Shown here in pieces: positions 18,312-27,595 of a stretch of 64,000 nucleotides of DNA (its first letter is position 1; every line of letters begins with the position of its first letter). Source of the DNA: Rhodocyclaceae bacterium (GTDB taxonomy: Bacteria > Pseudomonadota > Gammaproteobacteria > Burkholderiales > Ga0077523); assembly GCA_020248405.1 (NCBI GenBank), contig JADCHQ010000006.1, positions 269,915-333,914 of the forward strand, written 5' to 3'. The translations under genes and the position numbers were made by a program. The notes beneath the pieces were generated by a model. That model saw nothing but the letters and a program-made list of their open reading frames with translations. It did no database searches and had not been told where the DNA came from.

Positions 18312-19490
18312 TCAGCGCACGAGTTCGCGCATGGCCCGGTCGAGCCCTTCGAGCGTGAGCGGGAACATGCGCCCGCCCATGATCGAGCGCAGCAGGCCCA
18401 CGGAGTCGTAATAGCCCCAGCGGTCCTCGGGCTGGGGATTGATCCAGGCCGCCTTCTGGTAGACGTCCAGCAGGCGCTGCATCCACGCGGCGCCCGGCTC
18501 CTCGTTGTGGTGCTCCACCGAGCCGCCCGGGTAGGAAATTTCGTACGGGCTCATGGTGGCATCGCCCACGAACACCAGCTTGTAGTCGGCCGGGTACTTG
18601 TGGATCACGTCCAGCACGGGGTGGCGCTCGCTGTTGCGGCGACGGTTGTCCTTCCAGACGGTCTCGTAGACGCAGTTGTGGAAGTAGAAGTGCTCCAGGT
18701 GCTTGAACTCGCTGCGGGCGGCGGAGAACAGCTCCTCGCACACCTTCACGTGGTCGTCCATGGAGCCGCCGATGTCCACGAACAGCAGCACCTTCACCGC
18801 GTTGTGCCGCTCGGGGACCATGCGGATGTCCAGCCAGCCGGCGTTGCGGGCCGTGGAGCGCACCGTGTCGTCCAGGTCCAGCTCCTCGGCCGCGCCCTCG
18901 CGGGCGAACTTGCGCAGGCGGCGCAGCGCCACCTTGATGTTGCGCGTGCCCAGCTCCAGCCGGTCGTCGAGGTTGCGGTACTGGCGCTCGTCCCACACCT
19001 TCACGGCGCGGCGGTTGCGCGAACCTTCCTGGCCGATGCGCACCCCCTCGGGGTTGAAGCCGTGGGCGCCGAAGGGCGAGGTGCCGGCGGTGCCGATCCA
19101 CTTGCTGCCGCCCTGGTGGCGGCCCTTCTGCTCTTCCAGGCGCTGGCGCAGCGTCTCCATGAGCTTCTCCCAGCCCCCCAGGGCCTGGATGGCGGCCTTC
19201 TCTTCATCGGTGAGGTTGAGCTCGGCCTGGCGCCTGAGCCACTCGGCGGGGATCTGCGCCACCAGCGCGTCGGGGACCGACGCCACGGCCTTGAAGTAGG
19301 CGGCGAACACGCGATCGAAGCGGTCGTAGTGGGCTTCGTTCTTCACCAGCACGGTACGCGCCAGGTAGTAGAAGTCCTCCACCCGGTACTGCGCCACGTT
19401 GGCCTCCAGCCCGTGCAGCAGGGCGAGCCACTCCTTCACGGAGACGGGAACGCCGCCGTCGCGCAGCTGGAAGAAGAAATCGGTGAGCAT
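18312..19490 (-). CDS. VWA domain-containing CoxE-like protein
   Basis: A 392-residue protein of the CoxE family. The N-terminal helical part (MLTDFFFQLRDGGVPVSVKEW) is typical. The C-terminal von Willebrand A domain has a metal-ion site DIGGSMDDH in which the usual DxSxS is DxGxS. These proteins act with MoxR ATPases as chaperones that insert metals or activate target enzymes. It lies 7 bp downstream of the MoxR gene. The start at 19490 gives the conserved N-terminus; the frame stays open further upstream. Confidence 0.88.
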   Translation of the reverse strand: MLTDFFFQLRDGGVPVSVKEWLALLHGLEANVAQYRVEDFYYLARTVLVKNEAHYDRFDRVFAAYFKAVASVPDALVAQIPAEWLRRQAELNLTDEEKAAIQALGGWEKLMETLRQRLEEQKGRHQGGSKWIGTAGTSPFGAHGFNPEGVRIGQEGSRNRRAVKVWDERQYRNLDDRLELGTRNIKVALRRLRKFAREGAAEELDLDDTVRSTARNAGWLDIRMVPERHNAVKVLLFVDIGGSMDDHVKVCEELFSAARSEFKHLEHFYFHNCVYETVWKDNRRRNSERHPVLDVIHKYPADYKLVFVGDATMSPYEISYPGGSVEHHNEEPGAAWMQRLLDVYQKAAWINPQPEDRWGYYDSVGLLRSIMGGRMFPLTLEGLDRAMRELVR

Positions 19491-19497
19491 GGCGCCG

Positions 19498-20343
19498 CTA
19501 GCCGCGGCCGCGCCGCGACAGAAACACCAGTCGCTCGAACAGGTGCACATCCTGTTCGTTCTTGAGCAGCGCACCGTGCAGCGGCGGGATGATCTTGCCG
19601 CTGTCCTGGCTCGCCAGGGCCTCGGGGGGGATGTCCTCGGCCACCAGCAGCTTGAGCCAGTCGAGCAGCTCCGAGGTGGAGGGTTTCTTCTTCAGGCCCG
19701 GCACCTCGCGGATCTCGAAGAAGGCATTCAGCGCAGAAGCCAGCAGGGTTTTCTTGATGCCAGGGTAGTGCACCTCCACGATCCGCTCCATGGTGTCGCG
19801 GTCCGGGAAGCGGATGTAGTGAAAGAAGCAGCGCCGCAGGAAGGCGTCGGGCAGCTCCTTTTCGTTGTTGCTGGTGATGATGATGGCCGGGCGGTGCCGC
19901 GCCTTCACCAGCGTCTGCGTTTCGTAGACGTGGAACTCCATGCGGTCGAGCTCGCGCAGCAGATCGTTGGGAAACTCGATGTCGGCCTTGTCCACCTCGT
20001 CGATGAGCAGCACCGCTGGCTGCTCGCTGTTGAAGGCGTCCCACACGGGGCCACGTTTTATGTAGTTGGCGATGTCGTGCACGCGCGGATCGCCAAGCTG
20101 GGAATCGCGCAGCCGCGACACGGCGTCATACTCGTACAGGCCCTGCTGGGCCTTGGAGGTGGACTTCACGTGCCACTGCAGCAGCGGACGGCCCAGGGCC
20201 TTGGCCACCTCCAGCGCGAGCATGGTCTTGCCGGTACCCGGCTCGCCCTTCACCAGCAGCGGGCGTTCGAGGGTGACGGCGGCGTTGACAGCCACGCGCA
20301 GGTCGTCGGTGGCCACGTAGGCATCGGTTCCGGTGAATCTCAT
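19498..20343 (-). CDS. MoxR-type AAA ATPase
   Basis: A 281-residue AAA+ ATPase with Walker A GEPGTGKT at residues 33-40, Walker B AVLLIDEVDKAD and sensor-1 segment IITSNNEKELPDAFLRRC. The last is characteristic of the MoxR/CoxD group that partners VWA proteins. Forms a two-gene operon with the downstream CoxE-like gene. A molybdenum hydroxylase is encoded about 2.5 kb away on the other strand; CoxDE pairs are known to mature such enzymes, so that is a possible client. Confidence 0.9.
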   Translation of the reverse strand: MRFTGTDAYVATDDLRVAVNAAVTLERPLLVKGEPGTGKTMLALEVAKALGRPLLQWHVKSTSKAQQGLYEYDAVSRLRDSQLGDPRVHDIANYIKRGPVWDAFNSEQPAVLLIDEVDKADIEFPNDLLRELDRMEFHVYETQTLVKARHRPAIIITSNNEKELPDAFLRRCFFHYIRFPDRDTMERIVEVHYPGIKKTLLASALNAFFEIREVPGLKKKPSTSELLDWLKLLVAEDIPPEALASQDSGKIIPPLHGALLKNEQDVHLFERLVFLSRRGRG

Positions 20344-20495
20344 GGATGGTCTCGGGGGAAGGGGCTGCCGGCAGGCACGCGAAGCCACCCATGGTGCAGC
20401 GCGAATCCCGGGAGCGTCAAACAGGGCTGCCTATAATCGCGCGGTGCGGCCGGAACCCTCGCAGATCCCGCCGCTACAGGGAGATCCTCGCAACC

Positions 20496-21272
20496 ATGCC
20501 GCGCTTCAACGCCAACCTCTCGATGCTGTTCACCGAGCTGCCCTTCCTGGAGCGCTTCGGCGCGGCGTCGCGGGCGGGGTTCAGGGGGGTGGAGTTCCTG
20601 TTCCCCTACGACCATCCCGCGGAGCAGATCCGCGAGCAGCTCGACCGCCACCGGCTGGAGATGGTGCTGTTCAACACCCCGCCGGGCCACTGGACCGAAG
20701 GAGATCGCGGCCTGGCCTGCAACCCGTCACGGCACGCCGAGTTCGAGGAGACCTTCGAGCGCGCCCTGGAATATGCCGCGGTGCTGGGCGCGAAGCGCTT
20801 GCACGTGATGGCGGGCCTGCGGCCGCGCGGCGTGAACGACGCCGCCATGCGCGCCGCGTTCATCCGCAACCTGCGCCACGCAGGCGCCAGGGCCGCGACC
20901 CAGGGCATCACCATCCTCATCGAGGCCATCAACGACCGCGACATTCCGGGCTTCTACCTCAACACCTCCGCCCAGGCCTTCGACCTGATGCACTACGCCG
21001 CGGTGCCCAACCTCGCCTTCCAGTACGACATTTATCACATGCAGATCATGGAGGGCGACCTGGCGCCCACCATAGAGGCCAACCTGCCGCGCATCGGTCA
21101 CATGCAGCTGGCCGACACGCCCGGGCGCCACGAACCCGGCACCGGCGAGATCCACTATCCCTTCCTCTTCGCCCACCTCGACCGCATCGGCTACGCCGGC
21201 TGGATCGGCTGCGAGTACCGTCCGGCGGAGGGCACGGAGGCCGGACTGGGCTGGCTCCGCCCCTGGCTATGA
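20496..21272 (+). CDS. hyi: Hydroxypyruvate isomerase-like TIM-barrel enzyme
   Basis: A 258-residue xylose-isomerase-like TIM barrel. It opens MPRFNANLSMLFTELPFLERF and carries EFLFPYD, the metal-ligand segment LIEAINDRDIPGF, QYDIYHMQIMEGDL and CEYRP at the C-terminus, all typical of hydroxypyruvate isomerase (hydroxypyruvate to tartronate semialdehyde). The ATG at 20496 has GGGAG about 12 bases upstream. The usual glyoxylate-pathway partners gcl and glxR are absent here, so an OtnI-type 2-oxo-tetronate isomerase is an alternative. Confidence 0.87.
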   Translation: MPRFNANLSMLFTELPFLERFGAASRAGFRGVEFLFPYDHPAEQIREQLDRHRLEMVLFNTPPGHWTEGDRGLACNPSRHAEFEETFERALEYAAVLGAKRLHVMAGLRPRGVNDAAMRAAFIRNLRHAGARAATQGITILIEAINDRDIPGFYLNTSAQAFDLMHYAAVPNLAFQYDIYHMQIMEGDLAPTIEANLPRIGHMQLADTPGRHEPGTGEIHYPFLFAHLDRIGYAGWIGCEYRPAEGTEAGLGWLRPWL

Positions 21273-21297
21273 CCACGCCGGGCCGCCGCGAGCGCCC

Positions 21298-22230
21298 ATG
21301 CCCGGCGCGCGCGCGGCGCGCGCAGACGCCGTGAGGGGCCCAGCCACGCCGCCGCGCGGCCTGGTCTACGCCGTGCTCGCGGCGGCGGTGGTGGTGGTGT
21401 CCACCGCCTCGATCCTGATCCGCTACGCGCAGGCCGAGGGCGTGCCGTCGCTCACCATCGCGGCGCTGCGGCTGGCCATCGCCGTGGCGCTGCTCACGCC
21501 GCTCGCCCTGCCGGGCCTGCGCCGCGAACTACCCGGCCTGTCGCGCCGCGACCTCGCCCTGGCCGCAGCCTCGGGCGCCGTGCTGGCGCTGCACTTCGCC
21601 GCGTGGATCACCTCCCTTGAGCACACCAGCGTGGCCAGCAGCGCGGCCCTGGTGACCACCAATCCCGTGTGGGTGGGCATCGCCTCGTGGCTGGTGCTGC
21701 GCGAGCGGATCCGGCCGGTGGTGGCCGCCGGCATCGTGCTCGGCCTGGCGGGTAGCGGCCTGATCCTGGCAAGCGCGCCCGCCGAGGGCGCCGCGGCCCC
21801 GCGCCCGCTGCTGGGCAACGCGCTGGCGCTGTGCGGTGCGCTGGCGGCCTCGGCCTACCTGCTCATCGGACGGGGGCTGCGGGCCCGGCTGTCGTTGCTT
21901 TCCTACGTGTGGATCGCCTACGGCATGGCCGCGCTGCTGCTGTTGTGCGCCGCAGCGGTTTCGGGTGCGTTCGCGGCCCCCCTGTCACCCATCGCGGTAG
22001 CGCTGCTGGTGGCACTGGCCGCGGGGCCCCAGCTGCTCGGTCACACCGGCGTCAACTGGGCCGTGCGCCACGTGCCCGCCACTGTAGTGGCGCTGGCCAT
22101 CCTCGGCGAGCCGCTGAGCGCGGCAGCGCTGGCGTGGCTGCTGTTCGGCGAGGGTTTCGGCGCGCTGCAACTGGCCGGATTCGGCGTGCTGCTGTGCGGC
22201 ATTTTTCTCGCGGCGCGGGCCACGGACTAG
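21298..22230 (+). CDS. EamA/DMT-family transporter
   Basis: A 310-residue polytopic membrane protein with two EamA repeats, distinct in sequence from the transporter at 10.3 kb. The first repeat has LHFAAWITSLEHTSVASSAALVTTNPVW, a strongly conserved EamA signature, and the second ends in FGVLLCGIFLA. The start may be ATG at 21298 or GTG at 21331. It follows the isomerase gene by 25 bp and may share its transcript. Substrate unknown. Confidence 0.83.
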   Translation: MPGARAARADAVRGPATPPRGLVYAVLAAAVVVVSTASILIRYAQAEGVPSLTIAALRLAIAVALLTPLALPGLRRELPGLSRRDLALAAASGAVLALHFAAWITSLEHTSVASSAALVTTNPVWVGIASWLVLRERIRPVVAAGIVLGLAGSGLILASAPAEGAAAPRPLLGNALALCGALAASAYLLIGRGLRARLSLLSYVWIAYGMAALLLLCAAAVSGAFAAPLSPIAVALLVALAAGPQLLGHTGVNWAVRHVPATVVALAILGEPLSAAALAWLLFGEGFGALQLAGFGVLLCGIFLAARATD

Positions 22231-22402
22231 GGGCGCCGCGCACCGGCGTGCGGTGGCGATGCATCAGTACCACCAAAAACGCCCAGTGCCGTGCTAGCGT
22301 CGCGACTCGTTTGCCATCGGCCACTGGCGGCAACGCACGGCAGCGGCGAACGGGAAGTCCCAGCCAACGCAGCACCGGACTCCAAAGGGAGGAAGACAAG
22401 CA

Positions 22403-22852
22403 ATGAAGCTCAAGGTAAACAATCAGGAGCGCAACTTCTCGGGCGACCCCCAGATGCCGCTCATGTGGTACCTGCGCGACGAACTGGGCCTCACGGGCAC
22501 CAAGTTCGGCTGTGGCGTGGGCCTGTGCGGCGCTTGCACCGTGCACGTGGACGGCAGAGCTGCCCGCGCCTGTGCAACGCCCATGCAATCCCTCGACGGC
22601 AAGGCCATCACCACCATCGAGGGACTGCACCCGCAGGGCAACCACCCGGTGCAGAAGGCCTGGCGCGACGCCAACGTGCCGCAATGCGGCTACTGCCAGC
22701 CTGGCCAGATCATGCAGGCCGCCGCGCTGCTCAACGAGAACAAGCGTCCCAACGACGAGCAGATCCTCAGCGCCATGTCCGGGAACATCTGCCGGTGCGG
22801 CTGCTACCAGCGCATCTTCTCGGCCGTGAAGGCCGCCGCGAAGGAGGCCTGA
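22403..22852 (+). CDS. 2Fe-2S subunit of a molybdenum hydroxylase (IorA-like)
   Basis: A 149-residue electron-transfer subunit. The N-terminal plant-ferredoxin-type cluster reads [21 protein letters not shown] and the C-terminal four-helix cluster reads [10 protein letters not shown] with CRCGCY. This is the complete small subunit of isoquinoline 1-oxidoreductase/aldehyde oxidoreductase-type enzymes. It starts one base before the catalytic subunit region (ATGAA) and is separated from it by one base, so the two are co-translated. No FAD subunit is encoded, which fits the IorAB type passing electrons to cytochrome c or a quinone. Confidence 0.93.
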   Translation: MKLKVNNQERNFSGDPQMPLMWYLRDELGLTGTKFGCGVGLCGACTVHVDGRAARACATPMQSLDGKAITTIEGLHPQGNHPVQKAWRDANVPQCGYCQPGQIMQAAALLNENKRPNDEQILSAMSGNICRCGCYQRIFSAVKAAAKEA

Positions 22853-22853
22853 C

Positions 22854-25184
22854 ATGAACGCCAACATGCGCAACATCCACAAGCGCCTGCTTCTCGAAAA
22901 CGTAAGCCGCCGCGACATGCTCAAGGGCGTGTTCGCCGCCGGCGGACTGGTGCTCGCCGCCCAGGTGTTCCCGCGCGGCGCGCTTGCCGACGGAGGCTCG
23001 GTCAACGCCTACAAGACTGGCGCCGACGGCATGCCCGGCGGCACGGTCTGGGATCCGCACGTGTACGTGTCCATCGCCCCGGACGGCACCGTCACCATCG
23101 TCACCCATCGCTCCGAGATGGGCACGGGCTCGCGCACCAGCCTGCCCATGATCGTGGCCGACGAGATGGAAGCCGACTGGTCGAAGGTGAAGATCGTTCA
23201 GGCGCCCGGTGACGAGCAGAAGTACGGCAACCAGGACACCGACGGCTCGCGCTCCATCCGTCACTTCATCCAGCCCATGCGCGCCTGCGGCGCCGCCGCC
23301 CGCAAGATGCTCGAAACCGCTGCCGCCGCGCGCTGGGGGTGCTCCGACATGGAAGTGCGCGCCGACATGCACAAGGTGGTGCACGTTCCCACCGGGCGCT
23401 CGCTGGGCTACGGCGAACTGGCCGCCGACGCAGCCGCGCTCAAGACCCCGCGCGCCAACACCCTGGAGTTGAAGGATCCGTCCAAGTTCCGCTACATCGG
23501 CAAGGGCAAGGTGCAGATCACCGACCTGCGCGACATAACCACCGGCCACGCAAACTACGCGCAGGACGTGCGCGTGGACGGCATGAAGTACGCCGTGGTG
23601 GCACGCCCCACCGTCCTCGGTGGCAAGGCCGTCAAGTGGGACGAGGCGGCGGCCATGAAGGTGCCGGGCGTGGTGAAGGTGGTGGCCATTTCGGGCACGC
23701 CCATGCCGGCCAAGTTCATGCCGCTGGGCGGCGTGGCGGTGGTGGCCGACAGCACATGGGCAGCGCTGAAGGGACGCGATGCCCTCAAGGTGCAGTGGGA
23801 CGACGGCCCCAACGCGGACTACGACTCGGGCACCTACCGCCAGGCCATGGCCGCTTCGGCGCGCAAGCCCGGCAAGGTGGAGCGCAACGAAGGCAATGTG
23901 GATGCGGCGCTGGCCGGCGCAGCCAAGGTGATCGAGCGCGAGTACTACATCCCGCACGGCCACCACGCCACCATGGAGCCCCCCGCGGCGGTCGCCCGGG
24001 TGGCAGGCGGCAAGGCCGAGGTCTGGGCCTGCGTGCAGAGCCCTGGCGGCACCCGCGGCGACGTGGCAGGCGTTCTCGGCATGAAGGAGGAAGACGTCAC
24101 GGTGAACGTCACTCTGCTGGGCGGCGGCTTTGGCCGCAAGTCCAAGTGCGACTTCGCCCTCGAGGCGGCCATGCTGTCCAAGGCCATGGGTGGCACGCCC
24201 GTGAAGGTGGTCTGGACCCGCGAGGACGACATCCGCCACGGCTTCTACCACTCGGTGTCCTACCAGCACGTCACGGCCGGCCTGGACGCCTCCAACAAGG
24301 TGGTGGCCTGGCGGCATCGCAGCGTCTCGCCCTCGCTGATGGCCAACTTCATGCCCGATCCGAAGCGCGAGAGCTCCCTCGAGCTCGGCCTGGGCCTGAT
24401 CGACACGCCCTTCAACGTGCCCAACCTGCGGCTGGAGACGGGCGAGGCGGTGGCCAAGACGCGCATCGGCTGGTTCCGCTCGGTGAACAACATCCCCCAC
24501 GCCTTCGCCATGCAGTCCATGGTGGCGGAGCTGGCTGCCGAGCTGGGGCGCGACCAGAAGGACTTCCTGCTCGAAATGATCGGGCCGGCGCGCATCGTCG
24601 ATCCCCGCGGCACCGTCTCCAGCGAGCTGTGGAACTACGGCGACCCCTGGGAAACCTATCCTATCGACACCGGGCGCCTGCGTGCCGTGGTGGAACGGGC
24701 TGCCAAGGAAGCCGGCTGGGGCAAGAAGCTGCCCCCGGGCGAGGGGCTGGGCATCGCATGCCAGCGCAGCTTCCTCACCTACGTGGCCTCCGTGGTGCAC
24801 GTGAAGGTGGACAAGGACGGCAACGTCTCGGTGCCTCGCGTGGATACCGCCATCGACTGCGGTTTCTGCGTCAACCCCGAGCGCGTGGCCTCGCAGATGG
24901 AGGGTGCCGCGGTGATGGGCCTGTCCATCGCCAAGTACACCAACATCACCTTCAAGAACGGTCGCGTGGAGCAGAACAACTTCCACGACTACCCGGTGCT
25001 GCGCATCGGTGAAGGCGGCATGGACGTGCGTACGCACATCATGCCTGCCGGCATCGACAAGCCCTCCTCGGGTGTGGGTGAACCGGGCGTGCCGCCCTTC
25101 GCCCCGGCGTTCTTCAATGCGCTCCACGCCGCCACCGGCAAGCGCATCCGCAACCTGCCGCTGGGCAATCAGCTCACTGCCTGA
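22854..25184 (+). CDS. Molybdopterin-binding catalytic subunit (IorB-like)
   Basis: A 776-residue catalytic subunit of the xanthine oxidase family. A twin-arginine signal (SRRDMLKGVFAAGG) near residues 17-30 predicts export of the folded heterodimer. The active-site glutamate is in GVGEPGVPP, about residue 743, and GGGFGRKSK and GHHATMEPP are cofactor and substrate segments. Fits isoquinoline 1-oxidoreductase beta or periplasmic aldehyde dehydrogenase; substrate undecided. The IorA-like partner lacks a signal and would travel with it. A terminator closes the operon. Confidence 0.92.
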   Translation: MNANMRNIHKRLLLENVSRRDMLKGVFAAGGLVLAAQVFPRGALADGGSVNAYKTGADGMPGGTVWDPHVYVSIAPDGTVTIVTHRSEMGTGSRTSLPMIVADEMEADWSKVKIVQAPGDEQKYGNQDTDGSRSIRHFIQPMRACGAAARKMLETAAAARWGCSDMEVRADMHKVVHVPTGRSLGYGELAADAAALKTPRANTLELKDPSKFRYIGKGKVQITDLRDITTGHANYAQDVRVDGMKYAVVARPTVLGGKAVKWDEAAAMKVPGVVKVVAISGTPMPAKFMPLGGVAVVADSTWAALKGRDALKVQWDDGPNADYDSGTYRQAMAASARKPGKVERNEGNVDAALAGAAKVIEREYYIPHGHHATMEPPAAVARVAGGKAEVWACVQSPGGTRGDVAGVLGMKEEDVTVNVTLLGGGFGRKSKCDFALEAAMLSKAMGGTPVKVVWTREDDIRHGFYHSVSYQHVTAGLDASNKVVAWRHRSVSPSLMANFMPDPKRESSLELGLGLIDTPFNVPNLRLETGEAVAKTRIGWFRSVNNIPHAFAMQSMVAELAAELGRDQKDFLLEMIGPARIVDPRGTVSSELWNYGDPWETYPIDTGRLRAVVERAAKEAGWGKKLPPGEGLGIACQRSFLTYVASVVHVKVDKDGNVSVPRVDTAIDCGFCVNPERVASQMEGAAVMGLSIAKYTNITFKNGRVEQNNFHDYPVLRIGEGGMDVRTHIMPAGIDKPSSGVGEPGVPPFAPAFFNALHAATGKRIRNLPLGNQLTA

Positions 25185-25204
25185 TCCGGCGAGAAGCGCT
25201 CTTG

Positions 25205-25235
25205 AAACCCGCCCCTCCGGGGGCGGGTTTTTTTT
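25205..25235 (+). terminator. Rho-independent terminator after the molybdenum hydroxylase operon
   Basis: An 11-bp perfect stem (AAACCCGCCCC at 25205-25215 with GGGGCGGGTTT at 25220-25230) has a four-base loop and runs into a tract of T ending at 25235. It lies 21 bp after the catalytic subunit stop. The 5' arm begins AAA, so it could also act weakly on the convergent HisD-like gene. Confidence 0.93.
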
Positions 25236-25250
25236 CGCCGGCGGCGGCCT

Positions 25251-26546
25251 TCAGCGATGCGCGCCGGCGCGCACCGGCCCGTACCGCGCCACGCGAATGT
25301 CGGCCTGGGCCTTGTGACCGGCGAAGCCTTCGATGGCACACAGGCGCGAGCAGTACTCGCCCACCATGGCCGAGGCCTCGGGCTTCACCTTCTGGTAGGT
25401 GCAGGTCTTGAGGAACTTGCCCACCCACAGCCCGCCGGTATATCGCGCCGCCTTGCGGGTGGGCAGCGTGTGGTTGGTACCGATCACCTTGTCGCCGTAG
25501 CTCACGTTGGTCTCCGGCCCCAGGAACAGCGCACCGTAGTTGGTCATGCGCTGCAGGAAGAAGTCGGGATCGCGGGTCATTACCTGCACGTGCTCCGAGG
25601 CAATACGATCGGCCTCGGCCACCATCTCCTCGTAGCTGTCGCACAGGATCACCTGGCCGTAGTCGCGCCACGCCTGGCCGGCCACGGCGGCCGTGGGCAA
25701 GGTGCGCAATTGCACCTCGATCTGCGCCACGGTGTCGCGGGCGAGCTTTTCGGAGTTGGTGAGCAGGATGGCGGGCGAGTTGGGCCCGTGTTCAGCCTGG
25801 CCCAGCAGGTCGGTGGCGCACATCTCGCCATCCACGCTGTCGTCGGCGATCACCAGCGTCTCGGTGGGCCCGGCGAACAGGTCGATGCCCACGCGCCCGG
25901 CGAGCTGGCGCTTGGCCTCGGCCACGTAGGCATTGCCCGGCCCGGCCACCATGTCGGTGGCGGCCACGGTCTGCGTGCCCACGGCCATGGCGGCGATGGC
26001 CTGCACGCCGCCCAGGCAGTAGATCTCGTCCGCGCCCGCCAGGTGCATGGCCGTGACGATGGCTGGCGCGGGCCGGCCCTGGAAGGGCGGCGCGCAGGCG
26101 ATGACCCGTGGCACCCCCGCCACCTTGGCGGTGAGGATGGTCATGTGCGCCGAGGCCACCAGCGGGTACTTACCGCCGGGCACGTAGCAGCCCACGGAGT
26201 TCACCGGAATGTTGCGGTGGCCGAGGATCACCCCAGGCAGCGTTTCCACCTCCACATCGCGCAGCGCCTCGCGCTGAATCTGCGCGAAGTTGCGGATCTG
26301 CGTCTGGGCGAAGCGGATGTCCTCCACGTCGCGCGGCGGCATGGCGGCCACGCAGGCCGCGATGTCCGCGGGGCTCAGGCGGAAATCCGCGGGCGACCAC
26401 TGGTCGAACTTCTCCGAGTACTCGCGCACCGCCGCGTCGCCGCGCCGCTCCACGTCGGCGATGATGCCCTCCACCGTGGCGCGTACCCTGGACTGCTCGG
26501 CGGCATCGTCGGCCGCGCTAATGCCCGTCTTGAGAAATCTCGGCAT
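25251..26546 (-). CDS. HisD-family dehydrogenase (histidinol dehydrogenase paralogue)
   Basis: A 431-residue zinc- and NAD-dependent dehydrogenase. The zinc and catalytic residues of HisD are visible: Q and H in [10 protein letters not shown], the E-H pair in SEHVQVM, D in [14 protein letters not shown] and H in [11 protein letters not shown]. The final ADIR and the KTCTYQ segment are more like paralogues such as the sulfopropanediol dehydrogenase HpsN than biosynthetic HisD. No his genes are nearby. The ATG at 26546 has GGGGAGAG upstream. Treat the name as a family assignment only. Confidence 0.8.
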   Translation of the reverse strand: MPRFLKTGISAADDAAEQSRVRATVEGIIADVERRGDAAVREYSEKFDQWSPADFRLSPADIAACVAAMPPRDVEDIRFAQTQIRNFAQIQREALRDVEVETLPGVILGHRNIPVNSVGCYVPGGKYPLVASAHMTILTAKVAGVPRVIACAPPFQGRPAPAIVTAMHLAGADEIYCLGGVQAIAAMAVGTQTVAATDMVAGPGNAYVAEAKRQLAGRVGIDLFAGPTETLVIADDSVDGEMCATDLLGQAEHGPNSPAILLTNSEKLARDTVAQIEVQLRTLPTAAVAGQAWRDYGQVILCDSYEEMVAEADRIASEHVQVMTRDPDFFLQRMTNYGALFLGPETNVSYGDKVIGTNHTLPTRKAARYTGGLWVGKFLKTCTYQKVKPEASAMVGEYCSRLCAIEGFAGHKAQADIRVARYGPVRAGAHR

Positions 26547-26886
26547 GTTGCTCTCCCCGTTTGTTTGAAGGCGGCGGTCCAGGGCTTGAGCACCTCTCAC
26601 ACCGACTTGGACTCGATCCTGGCCAACCCGCGGACCGGCACACGGGTGGTCAAACTCGACCCCGTGGCGCGCCTCGCGGTGACGCGCGCATGGATCCCGG
26701 CACCACGGCGGTCATGAATCGCCCGGGCGCAGGCCCCGGCGAGGGCGAGGAGTGTGTTACGGCCGCGGACCGGCAGTCAATGGCGGCGCGCCGCGTTGAT
26801 GCCCGTCAAGGCGCCCGGCGCGCCATCTGCGCCATCATGTCCGCACAGGCCGGCGACGGCCGCCCGCAACTCCGGAGGACTCTTCC

Positions 26887-27549
26887 ATGAACGCTTTCCC
26901 CATCCTGCTCGCGGCCGTGCTGGCGGCCGCAGGCGTGGCGCCCGCCGCCGCCCGCGATCCCGACGGCCCGGGGTCTGCCACTCGCACCACCACAGCGGCC
27001 GCCGGCGAAGAACCCGGCTGCGCGATGATGAAGGAGGGCCGCACCGGTACGCGGGGCAAGCGCCCTCCCATGGGCGGCCATCCGCCCATGCACGGTCCCG
27101 TGCTGGAGCCGGCTCTTCCGCCGCGGCAGGCGGCTGCGCTGGGGCTCGATGCCGACCAGCGTCAGCGGCTGGCCGCCATCGAGAAGCAGGGTCGCGTCCG
27201 CCAGTGGGCGCTGCTGGGCGAACTGCGCGAAGAGCGGCTGGCGCTCGCTGAGCAACTCGGGGCAGCCGAGCCCGATCCCGCCACCGCCACCGCGCGCCTG
27301 CGCGCCGTGCAGGCGGTGGAGGCGAAGCTCCTGGAGGCCCGCCTCGCCGCCCGCCGCGACGCCATGGCCGTGCTCACCCCGCAACAGCGCAGCCAGTTGC
27401 TGTCCGCGCCGCACCCTCACGGCGAGGCGGGCGGCGGGCGTGCCGCTGCCGCCTCCCGGGACGGCCAGGACCAGGATGACGAGGACGAGGACGACGACCC
27501 AAAAGCGCCGGGCGGCGCGCCGAAGGACCCGCACGCCGGGCACCACTAG
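26887..27549 (+). CDS. Spy/CpxP-like periplasmic protein (LTXXQ type)
   Basis: A 220-residue exported protein: an N-terminal signal sequence ending AAAGVAPAAA, a Gly/Pro/His/Met-rich spacer (PPMGGHPPMHG), a helical domain with the LTPQQR motif near residue 165, and an acidic His-tipped tail (DQDDEDEDDD, then HAGHH). Proteins with LTXXQ motifs are periplasmic chaperones or metal sensors of the Spy/CpxP/CnrX group. It is convergent with the multicopper oxidase operon, which supports a metal-stress role. Start ATG is preceded by GGAGG. Confidence 0.7.
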   Translation: MNAFPILLAAVLAAAGVAPAAARDPDGPGSATRTTTAAAGEEPGCAMMKEGRTGTRGKRPPMGGHPPMHGPVLEPALPPRQAAALGLDADQRQRLAAIEKQGRVRQWALLGELREERLALAEQLGAAEPDPATATARLRAVQAVEAKLLEARLAARRDAMAVLTPQQRSQLLSAPHPHGEAGGGRAAAASRDGQDQDDEDEDDDPKAPGGAPKDPHAGHH

Positions 27550-27595
27550 CCCGATACGGCCGTACCTGACCCGGCGGTAGAGGAGGTCCGCGGGA

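Noticed and set aside
22767..25127. 786-codon open frame on the minus strand opposite the molybdenum hydroxylase
   Set aside because: High GC makes long antisense frames common; the His/Val/Ala-rich translation has no domain and the plus-strand gene is unmistakable.
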